A DNA stretch of 64,000 nucleotides from Baylisascaris procyonis. Taxonomy: Eukaryota > Nematoda > Chromadorea > Rhabditida > Ascarididae. The stretch is taken from the NCBI GenBank assembly GCA_037389465.1, contig JAZARR010000032.1:992001-1056000 (forward strand), in the 5' to 3' direction. A program made the translations under genes and the position numbers. The stretch's first letter is position 1. Every line of letters starts with the position of its first letter. The notes below the pieces were generated by a model. It worked only from the letters and a program-made list of their open reading frames with translations. It was not told the DNA's origin and searched no databases. Positions 12,701 through 24,700 of this stretch are shown in pieces.

Positions 12701-15700
12701 GACTGTATTATGAATGCTGCCTCTGAGTCATATTGACTGAGGAATGCATATGTCATATGATCATAGATTACCTACCTCACAACCATGTGAATAAATAGTC
12801 ATATGGAATGAATTGTACCAAACCTTGTAGTCATTTCCTGTTCTCTTCAGACTAAAATGGCTGTAACGAGAATGCACGCTAGAATGTATTGATAATTGTA
12901 TTTTTCTTTCAGCTATATCCTCGCGATGTTGTTGAAGCAGTAAGACGCGGTTTCGATCGTGGTGAAGCAACGTTTGGCGTTAAGGCACGGTCGATTTTAT
13001 GTTGTATATGCGGCTATCCGAACTGGAATGACGAGATTCTCGAATTGGGTACGTGCGATAAATCCTTCTTATTTCGAGAGCCATGAAGCAATCTCATAAG
13101 AAAGTAATTTCCAAATATGCTGACAAATGTGCTAAATATGACGGCGAACTTGAAAAGGCATGATTAGCAGTCGCATAAATAAATCAAGGATGCATTTTTT
13201 ATGATTGCGGATTGTTTGCTTTAAAGTGGTCGGTCGGCCAACTTCATTGCTCAAATCTAGGTCCAGTCCCTGCAGTGCGTGTTATCATCACCACATGGAT
13301 TGACCATATTCCTGCACAGTGATGTTCAATCTCGTTCGTCGGTGTTGTTTCATACGACTCCTTCGTCGAGTTGCTTTTCCACGATTCAGACAGTGGAATG
13401 GTCTGTGCGGCGAACTTAGAAGATTGCTCGCACAGTTCTGTTTCATAGAGAACTATGTCCTCCCAGCACTCGATTTCGTAGTTCTTTCATCAGTGGCACT
13501 AACACATCAACGGCTCTTTGCAGCGACCACTCTGGCTTCAGAAGGAGTTGTCGGGATCGATGTTGCCGGGTGTTCGCGTGGTGCCGACGAACAGTATGAA
13601 CCAAATATTTTAGGCGTCTTTCAGGTTATTATGCTTTTATGGTTTCTATCAAATGTTGATCCTCGCAAAATATTTTTTCAAATAGTCTTCAGCAGTGGTT
13701 GGGTGGGGAAAATTTGAAGTTACCAAGAGTGCTTCGTGAATAAATTGCTCTAATCCTCAGACGAAGAAATGATCGAAGTGAAATATTCACTTTTGAGCAC
13801 GTTGAGAAAAATTATTAGTTGAAGAGATGAATCATTTGTTGAAGAGAAAAGAACTGAGATGGATTTTCTAAGAATAGTAAAAATAATTTTCGTTAGTGAA
13901 AACATGATTACTTAAGTGAAAGCATAAAGCCCAGCGAAATGGGTAAAAGTGAAAAGATTGGCAAGCAAAATTATGCGACGTAAACAATCATCTAGATGGA
14001 GAGAAACTTAGCGGCTGGTATGTCCAAAATAGCTGATATGATAGTTTTCAACGTATCTGTCGGATGACTTCATAATAAATACTTCTAGGAAGCCGCAAAA
14101 CGAGGGATTCACCGAACAATGCATGCAGGAGAAAGTGGTGGAGCAAAAGAAGTTGTAAAGGTTACTCTAAACATTCCACCATTACTTATTTATTCGAAGC
14201 TATTTTAACTGAATATTCCTTCCAATTAGTAAAAAAAAAATCATCGATCAAACGCTACGGTAAGCACTGAATTTCATAGCAATGTGAATGTTCATGACCT
14301 CTGAAGAAATGAAGAAAGCTATGTCACTTTAAAACATCGGTATGAAATGCCTAACGAAGTTATATTTCCATTTTTAAATTTTCTTTTAAATAAAAGAATT
14401 TAAGTTCCCATGAATAAATGAATATAATTCAAGTTTCAACGTTCATCAAAACTAATGCTATTTCAAGCCATCTTTATCGCTTTATGCTGTATAACTTTCT
14501 CGAGAGTTGTTTTCAGTAGCCTTGCTTCATTTATGCAAACAATCTCTATGCAGCATTATTACAGGCAATTGAAGATATGAAAGCAGAGCGAATCGGGCAT
14601 GGTTATCGCTTATTATTGGATGAAGTAGCCTACCAAAAATACGCAGTGCAAGAGCGTGTTCATCTTGAGACATGTCCCTATTCATCTGTCATGACTAGCT
14701 CAGTGCCTCTTGATTGGCCTCATCATCCTATTGCCAGGTATTTCTATTCATTTCACCTATTCTTTCCATATTAGCTTGTGGTTCCGATTGCCGAGACCAG
14801 ATTACTTATGAAAACTCAAAGTGCCTCCTATGATAGCCATCTGGAGGCTAGTTTTCCACACTTTAGCTTGTCTTAGATCAGGTATTCCTCTTCTTGAATA
14901 GCTTGTCTTAGGTCAGACATTCCTCTTCCTGAATAGCTTGTCTTAGGTCAGGCGTTCCTCTTCCTGAATAGCTTGTCTTAGGTCAGACATTCCTCTTCCT
15001 GAATAGCTTGTCTTAGGTCAGGCGTTCCTCTTCCTGAACAGAATGGCTAGCAAGAACATAATCAGGGAATAGGACATTATTTGAAATGCATAATGAACCT
15101 TACATATTCATCAAAAATAAGCATCATTAAAAATAAACTCTCGTTTTCAAAACAGTTTTAATGTGCATTAAAAGAATTGCTATACTCTACGCTCTAGCTT
15201 GTTGCGTTTCTCGTTTGCCAATTTTTTTCCCTAAATGACTCATCTGGTTCCATCACGTTTATTGATTCCATCCTTATTTCACGCAACGAGAATGAGCTCA
15301 TAATGGCATATTTAAAAAAATCATAATTTAGTTTATTTGACAATGACCAGTGGAAACTAGATTAAGTATCGATGATTAAGATAATTGGTGAGCTACGCTG
15401 ATGTCGAGACAATGCGAGTGATAAGACAAGCAGAGACAAGACAAGAGATCCATTTAGAGCGTTCTGTTCTTACAGCTCCAGGCAGTAGGTTCGGCAGGAT
15501 GTACGAAAGCTGAACAACAATCTGAGCTGTAGCAGGAATGCAATTCTAAGAATATTTTTTCGTTGAAACGTGGTTGGCTTGTGAGCCCTTCTAATCCCTT
15601 ATTTGAGCCTTTATAATTATCAAGCAACTAAGATGAGGACAATTGAAGAAAGAGAGCTTAAGTGATTAGCCCAAGATACCAATTTTATACAGTGAATATC

Positions 15701-16587
15701 AATACTGTAGCTTGGCTGATTAGAAAGAGGAGATCTGAGCATGTATTAAACAATAGCCATGTCTCTTCAAAGCTCTCTGCTACAATTACTAACGAAGAGC
15801 ACATGAAAAAACAATTTATTGCAGGCTAGCCGCTGATGATGCAAATTTTTCAATAAACACCGATGATCCAACTTGTTTCGAGAATACGCTAATGACCGAA
15901 TACCAATTGGCTTACAAACAAATTGGGCTTACCAAATTACAATTGTGGAAATGTGTAGGTTTTTTATTTAAATGGATTTTCTAATCATTTTGGTAGCGTA
16001 ATTAAAAATCTGACGGAAATATCACTTCTGATCGAACAAAGTATGGACGTTATCATACAGTAATCAAGGCATAATATACTGGTTTTAGTATAGCAGGAAA
16101 AACGATGGTCAGAGCGACAACACGCAGTTATCCACTACCCACTATTTGCTCATTTTGCGAATTATGTGTAATAAATAACGTATTTCATATCTTCGAGAAG
16201 TTCGAACTGAAACCTTCTTGAGAAAGCACTAAATAATACGTACGTATCGCATATTTGACGGAGAAGGGGTAATCGTATCGGTGAAACGACGTCCGCTTGG
16301 AAACTTATTCGTTGCAGGTTTCAATTCCTCCGAAAAATCCTAGTTGGATGCTCTTCTCAAGTTCCTCCTCCCTAAAACCATTCTTGCGCCTCATTGAATT
16401 TAATAGTATTGAATTCGCAATTGCACCCCTTCATTATTAGTTAAAGAATCATCTAAAGCGATGTTTTTTGTACGCCAGTAGTGATTTACACTTTCAGAGC
16501 TTGAATGCAGCATTGTCAAGCTTCGCAGAGGAGGATATCAAGAAGAAGATTGTTGCGAAGATTATAGCTGCAAAACCGAGCGACTAA
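9749..16587 (+). CDS. ADA: Adenosine deaminase (11 exons)
   Basis: Deaminates adenosine and deoxyadenosine to inosine forms in purine salvage; a zinc enzyme of the metallo-dependent hydrolase (TIM barrel) family. Coding exons: 9749-9792, 9823-9892, 10679-10740, 11192-11317, 11902-12067, 12913-13048, 13524-13624, 14089-14160, 14565-14737, 15825-15954, 16498-16587. All phases agree and give 389 residues, close to the roughly 360 of vertebrate ADA. Metal and catalytic residues are all visible: VELHIHLDG (His42, His44), MHAGES (His247, Glu250), GHGY (His271) and NTDDP (Asp330, Asp331). RYSPHLL and GVKARSILCC are also typical of the family. The first 38 residues are least certain: they rest on an ATG at 9749 and an unusually short 30-base intron (9793-9822) that removes an in-frame TAG. 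A different upstream first exon is possible. C. elegans has one classical ADA homologue. Confidence 0.93.
14865..15039. repeat. Tandem repeat, 5 x 35 bp
   Basis: Five copies of a 35-base unit beginning AGCTTGTCTTAGGTCAG lie inside an adenosine deaminase intron (14738-15824). Copies 2 and 4 match each other (ACATT variant), as do copies 3 and 5 (GCGTT variant) apart from the last base. This suggests a recent duplication of a 70-base dimer. Copy 1 is the most divergent. Confidence 0.9.
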
Positions 16588-18117
16588 CATCGTTATCTTT
16601 TCCACTCACTCCATGTTTTTCATAGTTTCGTCACTTTGTTTATGCGTAGTTATTTAATTCTAGGTAGCCATTTTATTTTTAGCAACGTTTCAATTTAATG
16701 TTGATGAAGATTTTCATCGAATTATTCAATTATAGATCATTCTCATGTCTATTTAATCAACAACTGCTGTAAAACAACATCTTTAGTCTTTGTTGGATAT
16801 TACGCAACAGATGCTTTGTTCCATTTCGAAAATTATTGCTTATTTCCATTCAACTTTGCTGCAATACAGTTGTCGTTTTTGCAAAATATCTTTTAGCTTC
16901 TGCGTAATGCTGATGCGCAATTCAACGTCTCATTCTTATTTCAATTCTTGAAACTGCTTCCCAGGTTTTCATCTAGCAATCCATATTGATAACTTAAAAA
17001 ATGTGAATGCAGTTATCGACAGCGACCGATTAGTAGTAGATCTAACAGACGATCGCTGAATCACATGGCAGTCAACATTTCACCACCATCACCCAACGGT
17101 CTCTTATGGTGACGTGCAAATCCCTATTTGCAAAATCCATTATAGCAGTGTCGTTTCTTTGCGTACGTGTTTATGTGTATGCCTATGTGGTCTTTTCGTC
17201 TACGTTTTTCCGATAGTTTCGTTCTATGAACCTCTAACAATATAGTTACTAATTTATTTGTGCGCACCTCAGCGGTACCGTAATATGAAAGGTATAGTAA
17301 CCGTGGCACTTTTTCCATCACACGTTTCTTATTGATCACTCGACTTTACGAGCGGTGGAGATGTTTAAAGGTGACGAAATTATACATCCAGTGCACATCA
17401 GTGGATTTATCATCTTCCACTGGTTGGATCATAAAACCGATATTTTATAAACGATTTTGCAAGCGATCGGACCAATAAAGCTATGAGAGCATTACTCCAC
17501 ATGTTTTACTATTTGTTTCGGAGTTAAAAAGTGGTCAGCTAGATGGATGGAATATAAGCGAGCAAGTCGCACTAGTTTCTCTGGTGCACTTCTCCACTTA
17601 CTTGTGTTTATTGATAAAATTTTGGTTAATTGAGGAGTAGGTTTTCGGGATGACTGTGTTGTTCCTCCTCCATGGGCACTTTTTCTATTCGTTATTTGGA
17701 TTACACTGTTGATTCATCTGCAAATCCTTTAGCTCAACAACTAACTTGTATGTGATCATTTTATAGTCACTTTGTTTCTAATTTATGGCAGATATCGTTG
17801 TAGTGTCTGGTATTGAATCATTTAGCGTTGAATCAGTGACTGTGCACAATTCATTCCTCCTTCTTCAAGTCTTATTTTAATTGGCTATTTCTAATAAAGT
17901 GACGGATATTGTATTAACTGTCATCAAGCAACGAATCGCGAGAAAAACGACTCTTTATGACTCTGCCGACCGATCTAACGCGACAGTTCGACGCATTATC
18001 CGGAAGCCTCGCACAGTTCGTATGCCACTCAGAAATGAACTTGACATACGAGGCATAGTATCGACGGCACAAGGACGTCGTCGCAGTTGACGGCGCAACG
18101 CTCGACGATGCCATCTG
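16588..18117. other. Spacer 3' of adenosine deaminase
   Basis: The 3' flank of the deaminase gene. An AATAAA motif occurs near 17473, but it is far from the stop. The GC-richer piece at 17881-18165 is open on both strands without a recognisable protein and seems to belong to the fold-back element that follows. Confidence 0.35.
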
Positions 18118-18450
18118 CGTTCGCCTACACTGCTGTATATGAAAAGTGTGCCAGTTACATTTCATCCAGAGCTCCTCACGATGTCAACTTCGCAAACACA
18201 TTCTCTCTGCTTACGGATCTGACTGTGGCAATCGGTGTTGAACGAGCGATACGTGTAGAAGACGAAATCTTCTCTCGGTTCTTGTGAAATTTGCTAAGAA
18301 CTGAGAGAAGATTTCGTCATCTACACGGGATGAATCAGTCGTGAATGCGCCAACTTTCGACCCACGACCTGTACAGGGTTCATTTGCATGGGAGGGCGGT
18401 GAGTGATCAAGAGTTGAAGAGTTGAGCGAAAAGCTTGATGTAGGCGAACG
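18118..18450. repeat. Fold-back element with nested inverted repeats
   Basis: The core is a 32-base inverted repeat: 18252-18283 pairs with 18296-18327 with only two mismatches, around a 12-base loop (18284-18295). It contains GACGAAATCTTCTCTC and its complement. A second, perfect 12-base inverted pair (18118-18129 and 18439-18450) is almost concentric with it, so the whole 333 bases can fold back. The block is GC-richer than its surroundings. It resembles a decayed non-autonomous fold-back or MITE element. No transposase frame and no target-site duplication were identified. Confidence 0.75.
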
Positions 18451-18904
18451 TAGGCGACTAACTGTACTCAACAACTGGAAAAAAAGTGCAGCTTATGTAG
18501 CGGTCGCCACGTGACCTTTTATGTTGAAACATGATCACTGTGCTGTCTAGTCATGTGGTTTTCATCACAATATTCGCCGTGTCATCACGTGGCTCATTTT
18601 CGTCGAATAAACGCCCTATGCCGCCTCATTTTTGTATTGATGCACGTCCATTTTATGAATTGCAACTGACACTCTTATTTATTTCATTCGGCACCTCATG
18701 CAAGCAGAACACAGATATAATTGTGCCTGAGGAGCAGAAAACATGCCTCTAGTAACATACCTCTTTTCCCTCAGGGTTCACAGCCAGTCCTGCATTCTGC
18801 CGCATCTTAAAAGCATTCGAAGAATGAAAATAACAGGGGTTGCCTGGTCCAATCTGAGTACTATTTGATAGATTCAATTTCATTCAATACAACCCAGTTC
18901 AATC

Positions 18905-19770
18905 TATTCATTAAGCTGCTTTAGCCGACAAACCTCATAGCAGTTACAACTGATTTTTGAAGGAACTAAACTCTCCATGACTAGCAAGGCTTAGGAATTT
19001 GACTGAGAAGCAAGCGCGGAACGCGACAAATCTTAGAAAACTCCTGACGCAGAAGCGGAGGTCGAACCTGCGTACTACTTCATAAAGCTGCTTCAGCCCA
19101 TAAATCTCATAGCAATTGCGACCGGTTTTTGGAGGAACTAAACTCTCCATGACTGGGGAGGGTTTCAAGTCTGATTGGAAATCGAGCTCGAAATGACACA
19201 AATCTTAGAAAACTCCTGACGCAGAGCCGAGGCTCGAACCTGGGTACTATATTTCATAAAGCTGCTTTGGCCCGCAAACCTCAGCAGTTACGACCGCCTT
19301 TTGAAGGGACTAAGCTCTCCTTGATTGGGAAGGGTTTCAAGTCTGATTGGAAATCGAGCTCGAAATGACACAAATCTTAGAAAACTCCTGACGCAAAGCC
19401 GGGGCTCGAACCTGGGTACTATATTTCATAAAGCTGCTTTGGCCCGCAAACTTCGTAGCAGTTACGACCGCCTTTTGGAGGTACTAAGCCCTCCTTGATT
19501 GGGAAGGGTTTCAAGTCTGATTGGAAATCGAGCTCGAAATGACACAAATCTTAGAAAACTCCTGATGCATGCGGGGTGCCGAACTCGTAGCCCGCTGGTT
19601 CGAAATCGGACGCACTATCCACTAGGCCACCCAGCCACGCCTCCACACTGCGTTTGCGCACGCCAATAGCTAACGCTCGAAGAATGTATACTATATGTTG
19701 TATTATCAAGAACAGGAAGCTGTTTTTATTCGTTTAGTATTCTTTATTCGTCGAAAACTTTAAGAATCAT
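18905..19770 (-). repeat. tRNA-like composite repeat, copy 1
   Basis: About four tandem units of roughly 174 bases run from 18905 to 19570. Each carries a B-box-like GGTTCGAGCCC on the minus strand (plus strand GGCTCGAACC). The first unit is more diverged. The array ends in a tRNA-like sequence on the minus strand (19571-19640) with a good A box, TGGCCTAGTGG (plus 19619-19629), and a poor B box. Homology to the copy at 51085-51935 continues about 130 bases past the tRNA-like part. Reading on the minus strand, the order is unique flank, tRNA-like head, tandem body. It could be a SINE-like element or a decayed tRNA cluster; it is not a functional tRNA. Confidence 0.75.
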
Positions 19771-21763
19771 GCTACGGCCTTACTTCATTTTCCGTTTAGA
19801 CTTAGCTTTAATTCACATCTTCTTGCCTTCCCACGTTCACTTTACCCCTCACTTCTCTTTTCCTTAGCTGAAAAAGGAGTATATTCAAAGAATTTTGTAG
19901 AATTTTATCTCTGCTAAAACATATTAATGCGTTGGCATAACACTGAGTGGAAAAGTGCGTTCGATGAGATAAAGCATCGGAACTGTCGGCGTTATATGCG
20001 TGCTGCGTCAATTGTGTCGCTGTTTGTTGATGGTGCGTACGAATCGATCGAATACTGACTGCATACGCTTCATGTCGTCCGCTTTTCCCCTTTTATGATT
20101 TTGTTTTTCCATACACATAGCTTTTCATTGGAATCCCTCTTGAAATATGTAAATTTTATCAAAAGTCGATCTAAGGACATCACATATTATGTGGAAAACT
20201 GTTTAACTAATAGTGAGCAAGGAAATGTTTGATGAGTTAGTTATGTTAGAATTTAAAATGAAAAGACATAAAGCTGTTGGTGATGTATTCGAAAGCTTGT
20301 TCTTATCTTTCTTTCCTCCTCATCATCAAACAAACTGCTGAAGATTTATTACGAAACTAAAACTTATTCCTTAGGGACTTAGAAAGTTAGAAAGTTAGCA
20401 ATGCACATTAAAAAGACTGCTGAAAATATTTCCGTTAATGACCTTGGCAACCACAATACGCTCGGTTTGAATTGGTTGAACATGCAGAACATTTAATTTT
20501 TTTTTCCAGCTGTCAGATATAATGGATCACCTATTTTGTAGAAAAATCTAAAACGGAGCTTGCCCAGAGGGAAGGGAGTATCAGTAGGAATACCCTTCAT
20601 CGTTCTGCACTACCTTATCTATATGTTTTACCTGCAAATTTCTCAGAGAAGTTTTATTGCAGCTTTTTGTCATCTTTTGGCCCGTTAAGACTATCTCGCA
20701 TCAATGCTTTCCCTTTCGTAACCAGTAACCTTTTTTTCCCAACAAGTTCCTATCATCAAAGCATCATAGTATATGAGAAGCTAAGAAATTCGTAGACTTG
20801 TGCTTTTCTATGAGATAGATGGTCGACAACAGCGATGCATTTGACAGCTCTCTAGATGTGCTAGTGTGCGTAAAGGTCGATAGCGCAATTAGTTTTCTAG
20901 TTCGTTACACCGGCGTATTGCGACAATCGTTTGTTACTAATTTGTAGGCGGTTTGTACGACGACGACCGTCGAATCATATATCTTCACTTTTGATACGCG
21001 CATCGCAATGCTCTTTTTTTTTTTGAAAGTGCGTCAAATTCTTCATATTGCTTGTATGCAGCTTTTGCCGAATTCATTTACTATGATTTCAAAAGAGCAC
21101 ATATATTGCAAGGCAATTGACATATCGCATTCTTTTACTTAGCAATTAATAATTCTTTTTTTTTTACTTAGCAATAAATAATTCTATCTCCAATATTTCC
21201 TTCTAATAAATATGCGCGTTTCACAACGATATAATAACGCCATTTCATTTATAAGTCTATTCATAGGAATTTCAGGATATCAGCTGCTAATTCATGGAAA
21301 GACCATTAAGATTTTCTTTATCAAGAACTTCATCAAGCGTTTCGCCTGCTAGTGGAAGTTCATATAATGCTTCCTATGCTAGCGTACCGTTAGTTATATT
21401 GCTCTCTTTTTTTGTATGTATTAGAAGAGATTTTCTACCTTGGAATATTCCCTACGCCTTTCCACACGAAATATTTCACTTATAAAATGTTTGCGATCAT
21501 TCAAAAGAATATTGTTCAATAAATCTTGCATTATATATGTTTTTATATAAAACAGTATTGAAAGAGTCACTTCAGAAATCCTAAGAAGCAGTTGAGCTGA
21601 TCAAATGATCAATAAATTGATCAATTGTCATTTGCTATTTGATCAATAAATTGTATATTCAACTTCATTTGAGAGATGTAAATTGTTCTTCATTGTTAAT
21701 GATGATCAGATAACTCTTCGAGATCACTTTCCATCTATATTATCGAAAATGTAGCATTTTCAG
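19771..21763. other. Spacer between repeat and PINCH gene
   Basis: No supported gene. A frame at 21294-21485 begins with ATG just after a TTTCAG, but its donors do not join in phase to the PINCH exons, so I left it out of that gene. Confidence 0.35.
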
Positions 21764-21792
21764 GACCATATGCTGTCTATGAGCTGGTCAAA

Positions 21793-24700
21793 ATGTTGTG
21801 CCACATGTGAGTCGTTAATGACGAAATATGCTTACACCTACAAAAAGTCATATTTAGATGTTGCCCGTTCAATTCAATGATAACCAACAGGAAGAAATAG
21901 ATTTCGTGAAATATCACTAAATGCAAATTATAAATAGTACATATAAGTGGCATGTTTTTTGTGTTTTCCGATTTGTACTCAGCGGGTAGATATATACACG
22001 CACGCTCACTTAGACAAATACATACATACCTATGTACATGCATGGCTTTGCCCGTTAGCGCATTTGGAAATAGATAAGAAAGAAATAGAATTGAAGTTTT
22101 AGGATCGATCCTTTATCACCGTTGTCGATAGCTCGATGCGCTCGTTGTCAGCTACCTTTTGCTAGTGGCGAATTTTTTGTGAGCACCGGAAGTAAAACAT
22201 GGCATAATGAATGCTTCAGGTTAAATTTTTGATGCGTTTCATGCGAATATGATCAGAAAAAAAAAGGCTTTATTGAATAATTTTGCATATGAGATGTGAT
22301 TATGTCTAACAAATCTATTGAAAATACTTTTCATCGAAAATTTTCAGCAATCAGAACTGTCCGCAAAACTTAGCTTCTAATCATAGAATCTCTTCTGCGA
22401 AAGATTCTTGATTAAAGTTGAGTTTACTTAAAGGATGAGAGAAACGTACTGCTGAGATAGACAAACTATGCAATAATTCAATGCATCGCATTGCTATTTT
22501 TCATGCTTTCTAATTCATTCTCCATCTTTGTTGCATTATGGAATTGAATTTCAGATGCGCACAATGTTTCTGCTCGCTACTTGATGATCTCCATTTCCTT
22601 GTTGAGGGTCGTACTTATTGTGAGCATGATTTCAAAGCTCTTTATGCCCCTTCATGTGCTAAATGTGGTGAGTCATCGCAACTTATGAGCTCAGAATTAA
22701 TAAACCACATATATTGTGCATTTCCAATGAAACTGACGTTTCTATTTTTATTCGATTTTCATTGAAGTTCGGTTTTTTCGTTCATTCGATGTGCTATTTG
22801 CAAATATACAATGAGCAAATTCATGCTTCGACATTCGCACCTATCACATTTTCACATTCGACATTTTCATAAACACGGAAACAACAAATAGACCAGCACA
22901 GATATTATATTAGATATTTGCATATTACTTTGTATTAATTCTCCTCAATGCCTTCACTTCGAACACTTCCGGTCAAAATTTTAACATTCTCGATGCAGAC
23001 TTTTATTAACTATGAAATTAAGATAATAGTGACTTATGTGAAAAAAAAAAACGTTTAATCTATTGTAAACTCAGCTGATCTCCTATACGACTGCCTTCGA
23101 GCAATATAAAAAACCAGATATAATCGTATAATATTCATGCGTTCAGTCAGTCATGCTGCGTATTTCGGGTAGACCTCTACCACGTCTTGAAACGTTTCGA
23201 GGCGTTTTACTTCAAGTGATTTCAGGATGCACTAGAAGTACACCTGAAATTCGGATATTCAGCTTATGGGGAGTAAATATGAAAGTTTTGCAAAGAAAAT
23301 GAGCGATTTATTGTTTAAATGATGCGGTTCCGATGATACTATTTAGCCCAATTATTTGCTTAGTCTATGGGAATGTTTTTAAAGAAAATATTATGATTTA
23401 TCGCCGGTGATATTCGCAAATTTTTATTGAGAAGCCTTTCCCCATATCAACTCCAAGCGATTGCTTAGCATTTTCTCTGTGCGTAATATATTTCGTGTAT
23501 CTTCTCTTTAAGTTATGTTTGAGTAAATATTGTCCTCAACTTTTCATATCATAGATCAAACGTTTTTAACTTCACAACTCTCATATTTTTGAGATATTCC
23601 TTTTCAGTCATTATTTTCAATGTTAATAAAAAAAGATGTTTTTAGATATTAATATATCTTATCATCAATGCCGTTGTGATCTCAACTTTCGCAGCTAAAA
23701 TAGTAATCGCTTTTTTTAGGAGATTTCATAATGGGAAGGGTTATCAAAGCCGCCAATAGCAGTTGGCATCCTCAATGCCTTCGTTGTGAGCAATGCAGCA
23801 AACAACTAGAAAAAGAGGGTGTTTGGCATCATGCTGGACGGTTTGTTTTGCTTGTATTTGCGAAAAAAAAAGGGTTTTTTTTATCGCCAACATGAATGGA
23901 ATATTCGCTTCTCAACCGCTATAGCTTACTACCGAATGCCGACTATACTTCTGCGGTATTTATTTCAATCTTTATTGTTTAAAGTAATATTGACAGTGTA
24001 GTCCAGTAAAATAGAGGATTTTACCACAAACATGAATTGTATATTCCTAAATAAATCTATGGTTTTTACTAAAAGCTAAAGCAAACAATTGCAACGAAAT
24101 TTTATGAAGTGAACATTTAAAATTCTGCATGATTGGGAAGCTTTTGCGAAGTGAATAACATAAATTATGACCGGAAAATTTAACTCGATGTTATGTATGG
24201 AAAGAAAAAATTGTTTTGAGAATTTTTCATCTCGCAGTGAAATTCGCTCAAAACATTTCAAATATTCTTCTTGATTACATGTGCATTACTCATTTGTATT
24301 TTTGTTTAGAAATCTTTGCTTGGCATGCAACAAAGAGGCTAAGAAAGATGGAGGAAAGATGTGCTCGAAATGTAAGGACATGTTATTTCAATGCTTTCAT
24401 TGAGGTCCATCATCGATGAGTGATAAAAATAAACCATTCTGAACGCTTTTAACAAATAATAAAATATATATTTAGTGCTGATTAATAATAAACAGTAAAA
24501 AAAATAGTGCTAATTTTCCTGATACGAAATTCATTGTGTTTTCTTCAAACTGTATGGGAAGAAAAGATGTAATAAAGCGATGCGAAAATGTGTTATATCG
24601 TATGGATGTGATCGCAGATTAAAAAATAATGTAGATAGCAATAGGAAACATATGATGGAACATAAGCAGGATTGCATAGTTTGAGACTGCATGTTGTAAG

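Noticed and set aside
13319..13523. N-terminal extension of the deaminase exon 13524-13624
   Set aside because: The frame is open upstream, but family alignment requires splicing at 13524 (joining residues before ATTLASEGVVGIDVAG). Read-through would insert 68 unrelated residues.
21294..21485. Upstream first exon for the PINCH gene (ATG after TTTCAG)
   Set aside because: Its donors give the wrong phase for exon 22103-22219. The short exon at 21793-21806 fits and gives the expected length.
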